From CAYTET01 sp964436975 (lineage in GTDB: Bacteria > Bacillota_I > Bacilli_A > Erysipelotrichales > Erysipelotrichaceae): DNA of 19,605 nt. The stretch's first letter is position 1. Every line of letters starts with the position of its first letter. The notes beneath the pieces were generated by a model. That model saw only the letters and a program-made list of their open reading frames with translations. It did no database searches and was not told the origin of the DNA. The position numbers and the translations under genes are program-made. The DNA is taken from NCBI GenBank assembly GCA_964436975.1, contig CAYTET010000042.1:1-19605 (forward strand), in the 5' to 3' direction. Positions 8,574 through 15,674 of the stretch are shown here, piece by piece.

Positions 8574-9253
8574 TTCTGAAAAGCTGGGACCGGCTGCCTG
8601 AGGGCCTGCAAACCGCCGAAGTGAAGCCCTACTATGACATTTTAAAAAAGCATTCTTTTGGTTTGGCTGTCAAACGGGGTTTTGATATTGTGATGTCTTT
8701 GATTCTTCTGATTATTTTGTCCCCGCTGTTTCTGGTTCTGGCCGTCTGGATCAAGTCAGACAGCCGCGGCCCGGTTTTCTTCCGGCAGATCCGCATCACC
8801 CAGTACGGCCGGCCTTTCCGCATCTTTAAGTTCAGGACAATGGTTGATAAGGCGGAAACGATGGGCACAGCGGTAACAGCCGGCGGTGACAGCCGCATCA
8901 CCCGGGTCGGCCAAAAGATCAGATCCAGCCGCCTGGACGAAATCCCGCAGCTGCTTAATGTTCTGACCGGGGATATGACTTTTGTGGGCACCCGGCCTGA
9001 AGTGCCGGCCTATGTGGCCTGTTACAGCAAAGAGATGATGGCGACGCTGCTGCTGCCGGCCGGAGTGACCTCGCAGGCCAGCATCGAGTATAAAGATGAA
9101 GATGAACTGCTGGCGGCAGCTGATAATCCGGAGGAAACGTATCTCAGGGTAATCCTGCCCCGGAAGATGGAGTATAACCAGGCTTCTCTGCGCCAGTTCA
9201 GTCTGAAAAATGATATCATGACGCTGATTAAAACCCTGCAGGCGGTACTGTAA
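8570..9253 (+). CDS. Polyprenyl-phosphate sugar-phosphate transferase (priming enzyme)
   Basis: A 227-aa monotopic membrane protein of the bacterial sugar transferase (PglC/WcaJ-core) family. It starts repeat-unit synthesis by moving sugar-1-phosphate from a UDP-sugar to undecaprenyl phosphate. KRGFDI (35-40) precedes a hydrophobic re-entrant helix containing the Ser-Pro break (51-52). FKFRTM (86-91), the catalytic Asp-Glu dyad in RLDEIPQL (D123-E124) and GDMTFVGTRPE (134-144) are all present. It lacks the long N-terminal multi-helix domain of WbaP/CpsE types, so it is the short form. The N-terminus (LPEGLQTAEVKPYYDILKK) and the YKDEDE segment (174-179) match, from memory, the pneumococcal protein next to the AATGal aminotransferase. 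The ATGA overlap with the aminotransferase supports the idea that it uses that enzyme's product. Confidence 0.92.
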   Translation: MILKSWDRLPEGLQTAEVKPYYDILKKHSFGLAVKRGFDIVMSLILLIILSPLFLVLAVWIKSDSRGPVFFRQIRITQYGRPFRIFKFRTMVDKAETMGTAVTAGGDSRITRVGQKIRSSRLDEIPQLLNVLTGDMTFVGTRPEVPAYVACYSKEMMATLLLPAGVTSQASIEYKDEDELLAAADNPEETYLRVILPRKMEYNQASLRQFSLKNDIMTLIKTLQAVL

Positions 9254-9291
9254 AAAGACAGCTGGCGCGGTTAGAATAGATCACAGCCAAA

Positions 9292-9307
9292 GCCAGCATG
9301 TGCTGGC
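9292..9307 (+). repeat. Short perfect inverted repeat between priming genes
   Basis: GCCAGC (9292-9297) and GCTGGC (9302-9307) flank the tetraloop ATGT, in the 97-base gap between the sugar transferase and dehydratase genes. No T-tract follows, so it is not a terminator. It could be an RNA processing or stability element; no function can be assigned. Confidence 0.35.
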
Positions 9308-9350
9308 GTAACCAGAAAGACAGCAGTTTACTGAAGGCGGGCGCAACAAT

Positions 9351-11195
9351 ATGAAAAAACTAGACAACTTTATCAGCCGGTACCGAGAAGTGTTTATGAC
9401 AATTGCGGATTTAACAATAGTGGTGTTTTCTTATGGTCTGGCATACTTTATCCGTATCGATTTCGGAAAACTGTTCATTGCGGCGGAGGCTTACTCCCTG
9501 CTGGCCAATATGATCTGGGTGGTACTGATCAATTTTTCCAGCATGGTGCTGTTCGGGCTGAGCCGGTCCCTCTGGCTGTTTGTGTCGATTGATGAAGCCC
9601 TGCGGGTCAGCATTTCCGTTGCCTCCGCCAATTTCTTCTGGTGGATTCTGGTCATCCTTCTGCGTATCCCGGGCTATATCAGATCTTTGCCGGTTATCGC
9701 TTCAATGATCCAGCTGCTTATGATGCTGGGCCTGCGCGTCAGCTACCGGCTGATCCGCCGGGACAGTGAGCAGCACAACCGGAAGCACCGGGCCCTGATT
9801 CTGGGAGCCGGAACGGCCGGGGTCAATGCCCTGCGGGAGATAACCTACTCCAACATCTACAATACCAATGTAATCGGCTTTATCGACAAGAATCCCCAGA
9901 AAGTAAAAAAGAGACTTAACGGCATTGATGTGCTGGGAACGGATGCCCAGCTGGCTGAAATAGTTGCCCGCTACCGCATCGACACGGTTTTTATTGCCAT
10001 CAAGAATATTTCGCATGACGATCTGAAAAAGCTGATTGAAAAATGCCGTGATCTCAGCCTGACCACCCGCATTGTTTCATTTGAAATGCATGCCAATGCG
10101 GAAAGCCCGGCTTCGGCGGTGCGCAATGTCAGCATCAGCGATCTGCTGGGCCGCGGCGAACTGAACCTCAATAACGAAGAAATCGGCGGCTATCTGTCTG
10201 ACAAGACGGTGATGGTGACCGGAGCCGGCGGTTCAATCGGCTCGGAACTGGTTCGCCAGATCATGTCCTTTAATCCCCGGACGGTCGTGCTGCTGGATAT
10301 CTATGAGAATCATATGTATGAGCTGCAGCAGGAAATTGTCATGGACCGGCGGTCCGGCAGCCTGCAGACCAAAACCGCTGTGGTGTGTCTGATCGGATCG
10401 ATCCGTGATAAAGAACGGATCAATGAGATCATGGCTGAGTACAAGCCGGACGTTGTCTTCCATGCGGCCGCCCACAAGCATGTGCCGCTGGTGGAAGACT
10501 CACCGCTGGAAGCCATCAAGAATAATGTGTTTGGCACTAAAAACGTCATCGAGAGCTGCATTGCCCATAAGGTCAGCAAGTTTGTGATGATCTCAACGGA
10601 TAAGGCGGTCCGCACGACTAATGTCATGGGGGCAACCAAGCGGATGTGTGAACTGCTGGTGGAAGCCTACAAGAATAACGGCGTCACCAAGCTGTGCGCG
10701 GTCCGCTTCGGCAATGTGCTGGGTTCTTCCGGCTCGGTTATTCCGCTGTTTGAAAAGCAGATTGCCAGCGGCGGTCCGGTCACGGTGACCGATCCGAATA
10801 TTTCCCGCTACTTCATGACTATTCCGGAAGCGGCCCAGCTGGTGCTTCAGGCCGGCGCATATGCCAATACCGGTGAAATTTTCATCCTTGACATGGGCAA
10901 GCCGGAAAAGATCGTCGACCTGGCCAAAAACCTGATCCAGTTATCCGGTTTGAAGCTGGGCAAGGATATTGAAATCCAGTTTACCGGACTGCGGCCGGGC
11001 GAGAAGCTGTATGAAGAATTGCTGATTGACCCCAATACCTGCACTAAGACGGATAACAACCTGATATATGTGGCCCAGCCGGAAGATATTTCCACGGAAA
11101 TAATCAGCCGCAAAATGGCCCGGCTGGCGGAACTGATAAAGACAGACCAGGCCGATAACCAGCTTATTATCACCATAATCACCAGTCAGAACTGA
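9351..11195 (+). CDS. Membrane-bound nucleotide-sugar 4,6-dehydratase (PglF/CapD/EpsC family)
   Basis: A 614-aa protein with about four N-terminal transmembrane helices (residues 15-130), a CoA-binding-like Rossmann domain (GAGTAG, 152-157) and a C-terminal short-chain dehydrogenase domain. The NAD-binding motif is TGAGGSIGSE (290-299). AAAHKHVPL (372-380), STDKAV (415-420) and NVMGATKR (424-431) follow; Met replaces the usual active-site Tyr, as is characteristic of this 4,6-dehydratase group. LRPGEKLYEELL (548-559) is the family's C-terminal mark. It should convert UDP-GlcNAc to the 4-keto-6-deoxy sugar used by the aminotransferase. Length is typical. The gene follows a 97-base gap with only a weak ribosome binding site (GAAGGCGGG), and its TGA lies inside the operon terminator stem. 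Confidence 0.92.
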   Translation: MKKLDNFISRYREVFMTIADLTIVVFSYGLAYFIRIDFGKLFIAAEAYSLLANMIWVVLINFSSMVLFGLSRSLWLFVSIDEALRVSISVASANFFWWILVILLRIPGYIRSLPVIASMIQLLMMLGLRVSYRLIRRDSEQHNRKHRALILGAGTAGVNALREITYSNIYNTNVIGFIDKNPQKVKKRLNGIDVLGTDAQLAEIVARYRIDTVFIAIKNISHDDLKKLIEKCRDLSLTTRIVSFEMHANAESPASAVRNVSISDLLGRGELNLNNEEIGGYLSDKTVMVTGAGGSIGSELVRQIMSFNPRTVVLLDIYENHMYELQQEIVMDRRSGSLQTKTAVVCLIGSIRDKERINEIMAEYKPDVVFHAAAHKHVPLVEDSPLEAIKNNVFGTKNVIESCIAHKVSKFVMISTDKAVRTTNVMGATKRMCELLVEAYKNNGVTKLCAVRFGNVLGSSGSVIPLFEKQIASGGPVTVTDPNISRYFMTIPEAAQLVLQAGAYANTGEIFILDMGKPEKIVDLAKNLIQLSGLKLGKDIEIQFTGLRPGEKLYEELLIDPNTCTKTDNNLIYVAQPEDISTEIISRKMARLAELIKTDQADNQLIITIITSQN

Positions 11196-11227
11196 CTGTC
11201 ATCCCAGCGGATGGCAGTCTTTCTTTT
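11194..11227 (+). terminator. Intrinsic terminator ending the polysaccharide locus
   Basis: GACTGTCATCC (11194-11204) pairs with GGATGGCAGTC (11209-11219) through an 11-bp stem with one G-T pair and a 4-base loop. A T-rich stretch follows (11220-11227). It starts within the stop codon of the dehydratase, so termination is immediate. Confidence 0.85.
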
Positions 11228-11351
11228 GGGTTCTGGCAGCGTTTTTTGGCGGCCGGCTGGTCGGAAAGACGGGTTTATGTGAAAAAATTAACTAATTTAG
11301 GGCTTTGGCCGGCTTATCGGGCGGCAGATACTACCGCAAAACTATTAAAAG

Positions 11352-11360
11352 TGGTACAAT
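11352..11360 (+). promoter_or_regulatory. Extended -10 promoter of pgk-tpiA
   Basis: TGG plus TACAAT (11352-11360) forms an extended -10 element 26 bases before the pgk ATG. No consensus -35 is present at 17 bases, which an extended -10 can tolerate. An AGGAGG ribosome binding site (11375-11380) follows, 6 bases before the ATG. Confidence 0.6.
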
Positions 11361-11386
11361 AATGGCGCAAAAAGAGGAGGTCATTT

Positions 11387-12580
11387 ATGGCTAAGAGAAC
11401 CGTTAAAGATCTAGATGTTAATGGCAAAAAAGTGATTGTCCGCGTGGATTTCAACGTCCCGCACAAAGGAGATGTCATCACTGATGACAACCGTATTCAG
11501 GCTGCTTTACCGACTATCAATTATCTAACCGAACATGGTGCCCGCGTCATTCTGATGTCGCATCTGGGCAAAGTCGACTATAAAGATCCGGAAAAGACGG
11601 AAAGTGACAAAAAGAAGAATGATATGGCTCCGGTCGCCAAGCGGCTGGCCGAACTGGTTTCCGCTAAGGTTACCTTCTGCCCGGTTACCCGCGGGGAAGA
11701 ACTGGAAAAAGATGTTGCCGAACTTGAAAACGGTCAGATTCTGCTGATGCAGAATACCCGTTATGAAAAGGGCGAAAGCAAGAATGATCCCGAGCTGTCC
11801 AAATACTGGGCCAACTTAGGCGATCTGTATGTTTCCGATGCCTTCGGCTCGGTGCACAGAGCGCATTCCTCAACAGTAGGCATTCCGGAGATTCTGCCGT
11901 CAGCCATTGGTTTTTTGGTTGAAAAGGAAGTCAAGAATCTGTCAGCGGCGATTGATAATCCGGCCCGTCCGATGGTTGCCATTCTGGGCGGCGCCAAGGT
12001 TTCAGACAAGATTGCCGTCTTTGAGAATCTATTGAAGATTGCCGATAAGATTTTAGTCGGCGGCGCCATGGCGTATACCTTTATGAGAGCCCAGGGCAAA
12101 TCAACCGGCACTTCGCTGGTCGAAGAGGATAAGATCGATCTGGCCAAGGATCTGCTGGCCAAGGCCAACGGCAAGATTATTCTGCCGGTTGACAATGTCT
12201 GCGCCAAAGAATTCAATGAAACTTCCGACAGCAAGATCTGTGTCGGCGGCGTTGAAGAAGGCTATATGGGCATGGATATCGGACCTAAGACCATTGAGCT
12301 GTTCAAAAACGAACTGCAGGGTGCGCATACGGTAGTCTGGAACGGCCCGATGGGCGTCTTCGAGATGGACAAGTATGGCAAGGGGACCGAAGCGGTCTGC
12401 CAGGCCATTGCCGAATTGCCGGACTGCACCAGTGTTATCGGCGGCGGCGACAGTGCGGCTGCCGCCATCAAGATGGGTTATAAAGACAAGTTCACCCATA
12501 TTTCCACCGGTGGCGGCGCTTCGCTTGAATTCATGGAAGGAAAGGTTCTGCCGGGCATCGGCGTGATCCAGGATAAATAA
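11387..12580 (+). CDS. pgk: Phosphoglycerate kinase
   Basis: A 397-aa cytosolic monomeric kinase of glycolysis that converts 1,3-bisphosphoglycerate and ADP to 3-phosphoglycerate and ATP. The N-terminal signature VRVDFNVP is near residues 18-25, with the substrate-binding region MSHLGK soon after. GGAKVSDK, GGGDSAAA and STGGGASLEFMEG of the C-terminal nucleotide domain are all intact. Length is standard. The ATG at 11387 has a strong AGGAGG and its own extended -10 promoter. A single base separates its stop from tpiA, so the two are co-translated. The insertion DYKDPEKTESDKKKND after LGK is a lineage-style feature seen in PGKs of Erysipelotrichia and relatives (from memory). gapA is not adjacent. 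Its regulation is probably constitutive, as no operator is visible. Confidence 0.98.
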   Translation: MAKRTVKDLDVNGKKVIVRVDFNVPHKGDVITDDNRIQAALPTINYLTEHGARVILMSHLGKVDYKDPEKTESDKKKNDMAPVAKRLAELVSAKVTFCPVTRGEELEKDVAELENGQILLMQNTRYEKGESKNDPELSKYWANLGDLYVSDAFGSVHRAHSSTVGIPEILPSAIGFLVEKEVKNLSAAIDNPARPMVAILGGAKVSDKIAVFENLLKIADKILVGGAMAYTFMRAQGKSTGTSLVEEDKIDLAKDLLAKANGKIILPVDNVCAKEFNETSDSKICVGGVEEGYMGMDIGPKTIELFKNELQGAHTVVWNGPMGVFEMDKYGKGTEAVCQAIAELPDCTSVIGGGDSAAAAIKMGYKDKFTHISTGGGASLEFMEGKVLPGIGVIQDK

Positions 12581-12581
12581 C

Positions 12582-13328
12582 ATGACACGTAAACCTATTA
12601 TTGTCGGCAACTGGAAGATGAATAAGACCATTGCCGAGACTGAAGAATTCATCAGTGCGGTAGATCCGTTTGTTACCGACAAGGCAACTTTCGGCATCGC
12701 CACCAGCTATCTGTGTCTGCAGACAGCCTGCCGGCAGGCCAAAAACCTGATTGTAGCGGCTGAAAACTGCCACTTTGCCGACAGCGGCGCCTATACCGGC
12801 GAGGTATCGGTTCCGATGCTGCAGGAATTAGGCTTGAAATACTGCATTATCGGCCATTCCGAGCGCCGGCAGATGTTCAATGATACCAACGAGTCCGTCA
12901 ACAAGAAGGCCCACCGGCTGTTTGAAGCCGGGATGACGCCGATTCTGTGTGTCGGTGAGACGCTGGAAGAATTCGAAGCCGGCCAGACAGCCGCGGTTGT
13001 CACCACCGAGATTAAAGAATGTCTGGCGGGACTGGCTCCGGAAGATGTGGCCACTATTGTCATTGCCTATGAGCCTATCTGGGCTATCGGCACCGGCAAG
13101 ACGGCCACCACGGAAATTGCCCAGAATACCTGCAAACTGATCCGTGATCAGATCAGCCAGCTGTATGGGGCTCCGGTTGCCCAGCAGGTCCGTATCCAGT
13201 ATGGCGGCAGCGTCAAAGCCGGCAACATTGCCGAGCTGCTGGCTGCGGGTGATATTGACGGCGCCTTAATCGGCGGCGCCAGCCTGAAAATCGATTCCTT
13301 CAAGGAAATCATTGCGGCTGTCAAGTAA
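12582..13328 (+). CDS. tpiA: Triosephosphate isomerase
   Basis: A 248-aa TIM-barrel enzyme that interconverts dihydroxyacetone phosphate and glyceraldehyde 3-phosphate. All catalytic residues are present: Asn10 and Lys12 (GNWKMNK), His92 (IGHSERR) and Glu164 (AYEPIWAIGTGKTAT, which continues into flexible loop 6). The phosphate-binding YGGS (207-210) and IGGASL (230-235) complete the site. The start is 1 base after the pgk stop. Only a weak ribosome binding site lies in the end of pgk, so translation is probably coupled. A strong intrinsic terminator follows 19 bases after the stop. Confidence 0.98.
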   Translation: MTRKPIIVGNWKMNKTIAETEEFISAVDPFVTDKATFGIATSYLCLQTACRQAKNLIVAAENCHFADSGAYTGEVSVPMLQELGLKYCIIGHSERRQMFNDTNESVNKKAHRLFEAGMTPILCVGETLEEFEAGQTAAVVTTEIKECLAGLAPEDVATIVIAYEPIWAIGTGKTATTEIAQNTCKLIRDQISQLYGAPVAQQVRIQYGGSVKAGNIAELLAAGDIDGALIGGASLKIDSFKEIIAAVK

Positions 13329-13347
13329 GACATCCCTAAACAATTAG

Positions 13348-13376
13348 CGGCGCCCTGTAAACGGGCGCCGTTTTTT
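13348..13376 (+). terminator. Intrinsic terminator after tpiA
   Basis: CGGCGCCC (13348-13355) pairs perfectly with GGGCGCCG (13363-13370) around a 7-base loop and is followed by six T's (13371-13376). The T-run overlaps the end of the convergent IMPACT-family gene (its stop occupies 13375-13377), so the hairpin separates two converging units. On the minus strand the following sequence is only weakly T-rich. Confidence 0.92.
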
Positions 13377-13989
13377 AGTTTTTGGACTGCTCGGCCGGGA
13401 CTTCAATTGACTGGCTTCCGATCAGCTGACAGACAATCCGGCCGGCTGAGACGGCAGACAGCGCCGGCTGATAATCTTTGCGGGTCAGGTAATGATAGAC
13501 AACCTGCCCGTTTTCATACTGCTTGGCGGTTATCTGGGCGTCTGAAAGCAGATGTTCTACTTTACCGATTAAATCATAAGGAAAGGCGATTGAATACTCA
13601 TTCAGTGTCTGCGGACAGGTTAGCTGACCCGCGCTGACGGCGGCCGCTCCGGCATTCTGGTAGGCCCGCAGCAGGTTGGAAGCCCCCAGCAGCACGCCGC
13701 CAAAATAACGGATTACAACAACTATTACCTGTTCGAGCTGATGGTGGATCAATAGATTAAGCAGGGGCACACCGGCACAGCCGGCCGGCTCGCCGTCATC
13801 GTTGGAACGCATATTGGCCGAATCAATGATATAGGCATAACAAAAATGGCTGGCTTTGGGATGAAGCCGGCGCAGTTCAGCCAGCAGCGGCTTGACCTGC
13901 TGATCGTCCGTCAGCGGGATAAGACAGCCGATAAACCGGGACTTTTTTACAGTAATTTCCGCCTGGACGGGTGCTGAAAGATGGTACAT
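13375..13989 (-). CDS. IMPACT/YigZ (YvyE) family protein
   Basis: A 204-aa cytosolic protein of the UPF0029/IMPACT family, conserved in bacteria (YigZ, YvyE) and eukaryotes (IMPACT). The signature block RSNDDGEPAGCAGVPLL (61-77) is followed by VVIRYFGGVLLGASNLLRAY (91-110). An N-terminal KKSRFIG (15-21) and a short C-terminal ferredoxin-like domain complete the normal length. The bacterial role is poorly defined; links to translation control and protein turnover are known for the eukaryotic member. This is the only clear gene on the minus strand. A consensus promoter and an AAGGA ribosome binding site precede it, and it converges on tpiA. It has no obvious tie to the polysaccharide genes. Confidence 0.92.
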   Translation of the reverse strand: MYHLSAPVQAEITVKKSRFIGCLIPLTDDQQVKPLLAELRRLHPKASHFCYAYIIDSANMRSNDDGEPAGCAGVPLLNLLIHHQLEQVIVVVIRYFGGVLLGASNLLRAYQNAGAAAVSAGQLTCPQTLNEYSIAFPYDLIGKVEHLLSDAQITAKQYENGQVVYHYLTRKDYQPALSAVSAGRIVCQLIGSQSIEVPAEQSKN

Positions 13990-14007
13990 TTCTTTTTCCT
14001 TAAGTTA

Positions 14008-14037
14008 ATTATAGCCCAGCGTGATAATTGCTATCAA
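14008..14037 (-). promoter_or_regulatory. Promoter of the IMPACT-family gene
   Basis: Read on the minus strand, TTGATA (14037-14032) and TATAAT (14013-14008) are 18 bases apart, a near-consensus housekeeping promoter. It drives the gene whose ATG is at 13989-13987. Its -35 overlaps the -35 of the opposing LCP promoter. Confidence 0.75.
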
Positions 14038-14056
14038 TATGGCAGATTGGTATAAT
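14028..14056 (+). promoter_or_regulatory. Promoter of the LCP gene pair
   Basis: TTGCTA (14028-14033) and a perfect TATAAT (14051-14056) are 17 bases apart, and TGG just before the -10 also makes it an extended -10. It should be strong. The -35 shares bases 14032-14033 with the -35 of the minus-strand promoter, within the 12-base dyad ATTGCTATCAAT (14027-14038). Confidence 0.8.
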
Positions 14057-14091
14057 GTATTTGTTTATAAAAAAGTCTTAGGAGGACCTCT

Positions 14092-15651
14092 ATGCCTGAA
14101 AATGACAACCAGCAGGTTGTACGCATCAAGCGTTCTACATATCTGAAGTTAAAGCAGCGTCAGCGTGTCCGCACCGTGTCGCAGATTGCGCTGATTGTTT
14201 TGATTGTGGCTGTATTAGCCCTGTTTGTTGTGCTTAATGACCTGGGCGTTCTGCCGCTGAAGTATCTGCTGATAATCATCGCCGCCCTGCTGGTGGTTAT
14301 CCTGCTGTGCGCCATTCCGGTAATCCGCAGGAAAGCTTCCAACGGATCCCGTAAGCTGCAGTCAGCCGTCTGCATTATTCTCAGCGCGGTGATGATTGCC
14401 GGCTGTGTTTATATACCGGTGCAGAAGGGCAAACTGCAGAAACTGTTTACCCCGGTGCCCACAACCGGAACCATGAATATCAATGTCTATGCCCTGAAGA
14501 CCAGCGGCATAACCGATGTGCAGCAGCTGGCGGCCCAGACGGTGGCCATCCAGTCCAATCTGGATACCGACTATCAGGATTGGGCGGTCAAAGTCATCAA
14601 TAAGGAAATTACCGGCCAGGATATCGGAACGACCAGTTACAGTTCTATCTATGATGCGGCGGACGGCCTTTATAACGGCAATGTCAAGGCGCTGATGCTT
14701 AACGAATCCTATGTTGAGATTCTGTGCGACAATGACAATTACAGCGATTTTCTGGATAAGACCGTGCTGGTCTACCAATGCTCCCAGACGGTCCAGCTGG
14801 ATTACAATACCAGTGCGGTGACCAATGTAACGACCGAGCCGTTTATCATGCTGGTGGCGGGCAGCGATACAACAAATTATACAAACATTTCGGCGACCGC
14901 TAAGGGCCGCAGCGATGTGGTGATGCTGCTGTGCGTCAACCCCAAGACCAAGCAGGTGTTGACCATTTCCGTGCCGCGGGATTCCTATGTGGCTTTATCC
15001 GGCAATAACAGTCATATGGATAAGATTACCCATGCATCAACTCTGGGCATCAGCTGTCTGGTTGATACGGTATCATATCTGTTTGGCGTTGATATCAACT
15101 ATTTTCTGCGGATTAACTTCCAGTCTTTTGTCACCATTGTCGATGCCGTCGGCGGCATTACCGTGGACAATCCGTCCTACTTCTGCATGACTTATAAAAA
15201 AGACAAAACCAAAAACTACTGTTTTGATGAAGGAACGATTGAACTGGATGGCGAACATGCCTTAGGCTATGTCAGGGAGCGCAAATACGGCACCCTGACC
15301 GACTTCGGCCGTAACCAGCATCAGGCTATTGTGGTCAAGGCCCTGGCTAAAAAAGTCACTTCTGTTGCCGTCATCACCCAGATCGGTGCGATATTAGACG
15401 GCCTGCAGGGCACCTTCACCACGGATATGGGCTCGGATGACATCTTCGCTTTGGCCCAGATGCAGCTGAATGATATGGCTGACTGGGATGTGCTTTCCTA
15501 CACTCTCGGCGGAACAACAGGCTCTGCCGACAGTTATCTTGGAGGGCCAGGTCTTTCCATGGTCTTCTTGAAGAGCAGCGATGTTACCAAAGCGACCGGT
15601 CTGATTGCCAAGCTTAAAAACGGAACCCTGACGTCAGCTGACGTCGGATAA
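14092..15651 (+). CDS. LytR-CpsA-Psr (LCP) glycopolymer ligase, copy 1
   Basis: A 519-aa membrane protein with a short basic cytoplasmic N-terminus, three membrane helices (about 31-48, 56-77, 91-110), an extracellular accessory domain (about 118-245) and a C-terminal LCP catalytic domain (about 250-430). This is the arrangement known for streptococcal CpsA. LCP landmarks are GRSDVVMLL (272-280), the phosphate-binding SVPRDSYV (293-300), DKITHAS (310-316), VDAVGGITVDNP (350-361), YVRERK (393-398) and RNQHQ (407-411). The family transfers undecaprenyl-pyrophosphate-linked glycopolymers to peptidoglycan. Cys322, Cys365 and Cys377 recur in the next gene. The start has AGGAGG about 7 bases upstream and a consensus promoter. 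It is the first of a tandem paralogous pair and probably acts on polymer made by the locus upstream. Confidence 0.92.
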   Translation: MPENDNQQVVRIKRSTYLKLKQRQRVRTVSQIALIVLIVAVLALFVVLNDLGVLPLKYLLIIIAALLVVILLCAIPVIRRKASNGSRKLQSAVCIILSAVMIAGCVYIPVQKGKLQKLFTPVPTTGTMNINVYALKTSGITDVQQLAAQTVAIQSNLDTDYQDWAVKVINKEITGQDIGTTSYSSIYDAADGLYNGNVKALMLNESYVEILCDNDNYSDFLDKTVLVYQCSQTVQLDYNTSAVTNVTTEPFIMLVAGSDTTNYTNISATAKGRSDVVMLLCVNPKTKQVLTISVPRDSYVALSGNNSHMDKITHASTLGISCLVDTVSYLFGVDINYFLRINFQSFVTIVDAVGGITVDNPSYFCMTYKKDKTKNYCFDEGTIELDGEHALGYVRERKYGTLTDFGRNQHQAIVVKALAKKVTSVAVITQIGAILDGLQGTFTTDMGSDDIFALAQMQLNDMADWDVLSYTLGGTTGSADSYLGGPGLSMVFLKSSDVTKATGLIAKLKNGTLTSADVG

Positions 15652-15674
15652 TAAAGGGAATTGGGGAAAAGAAA

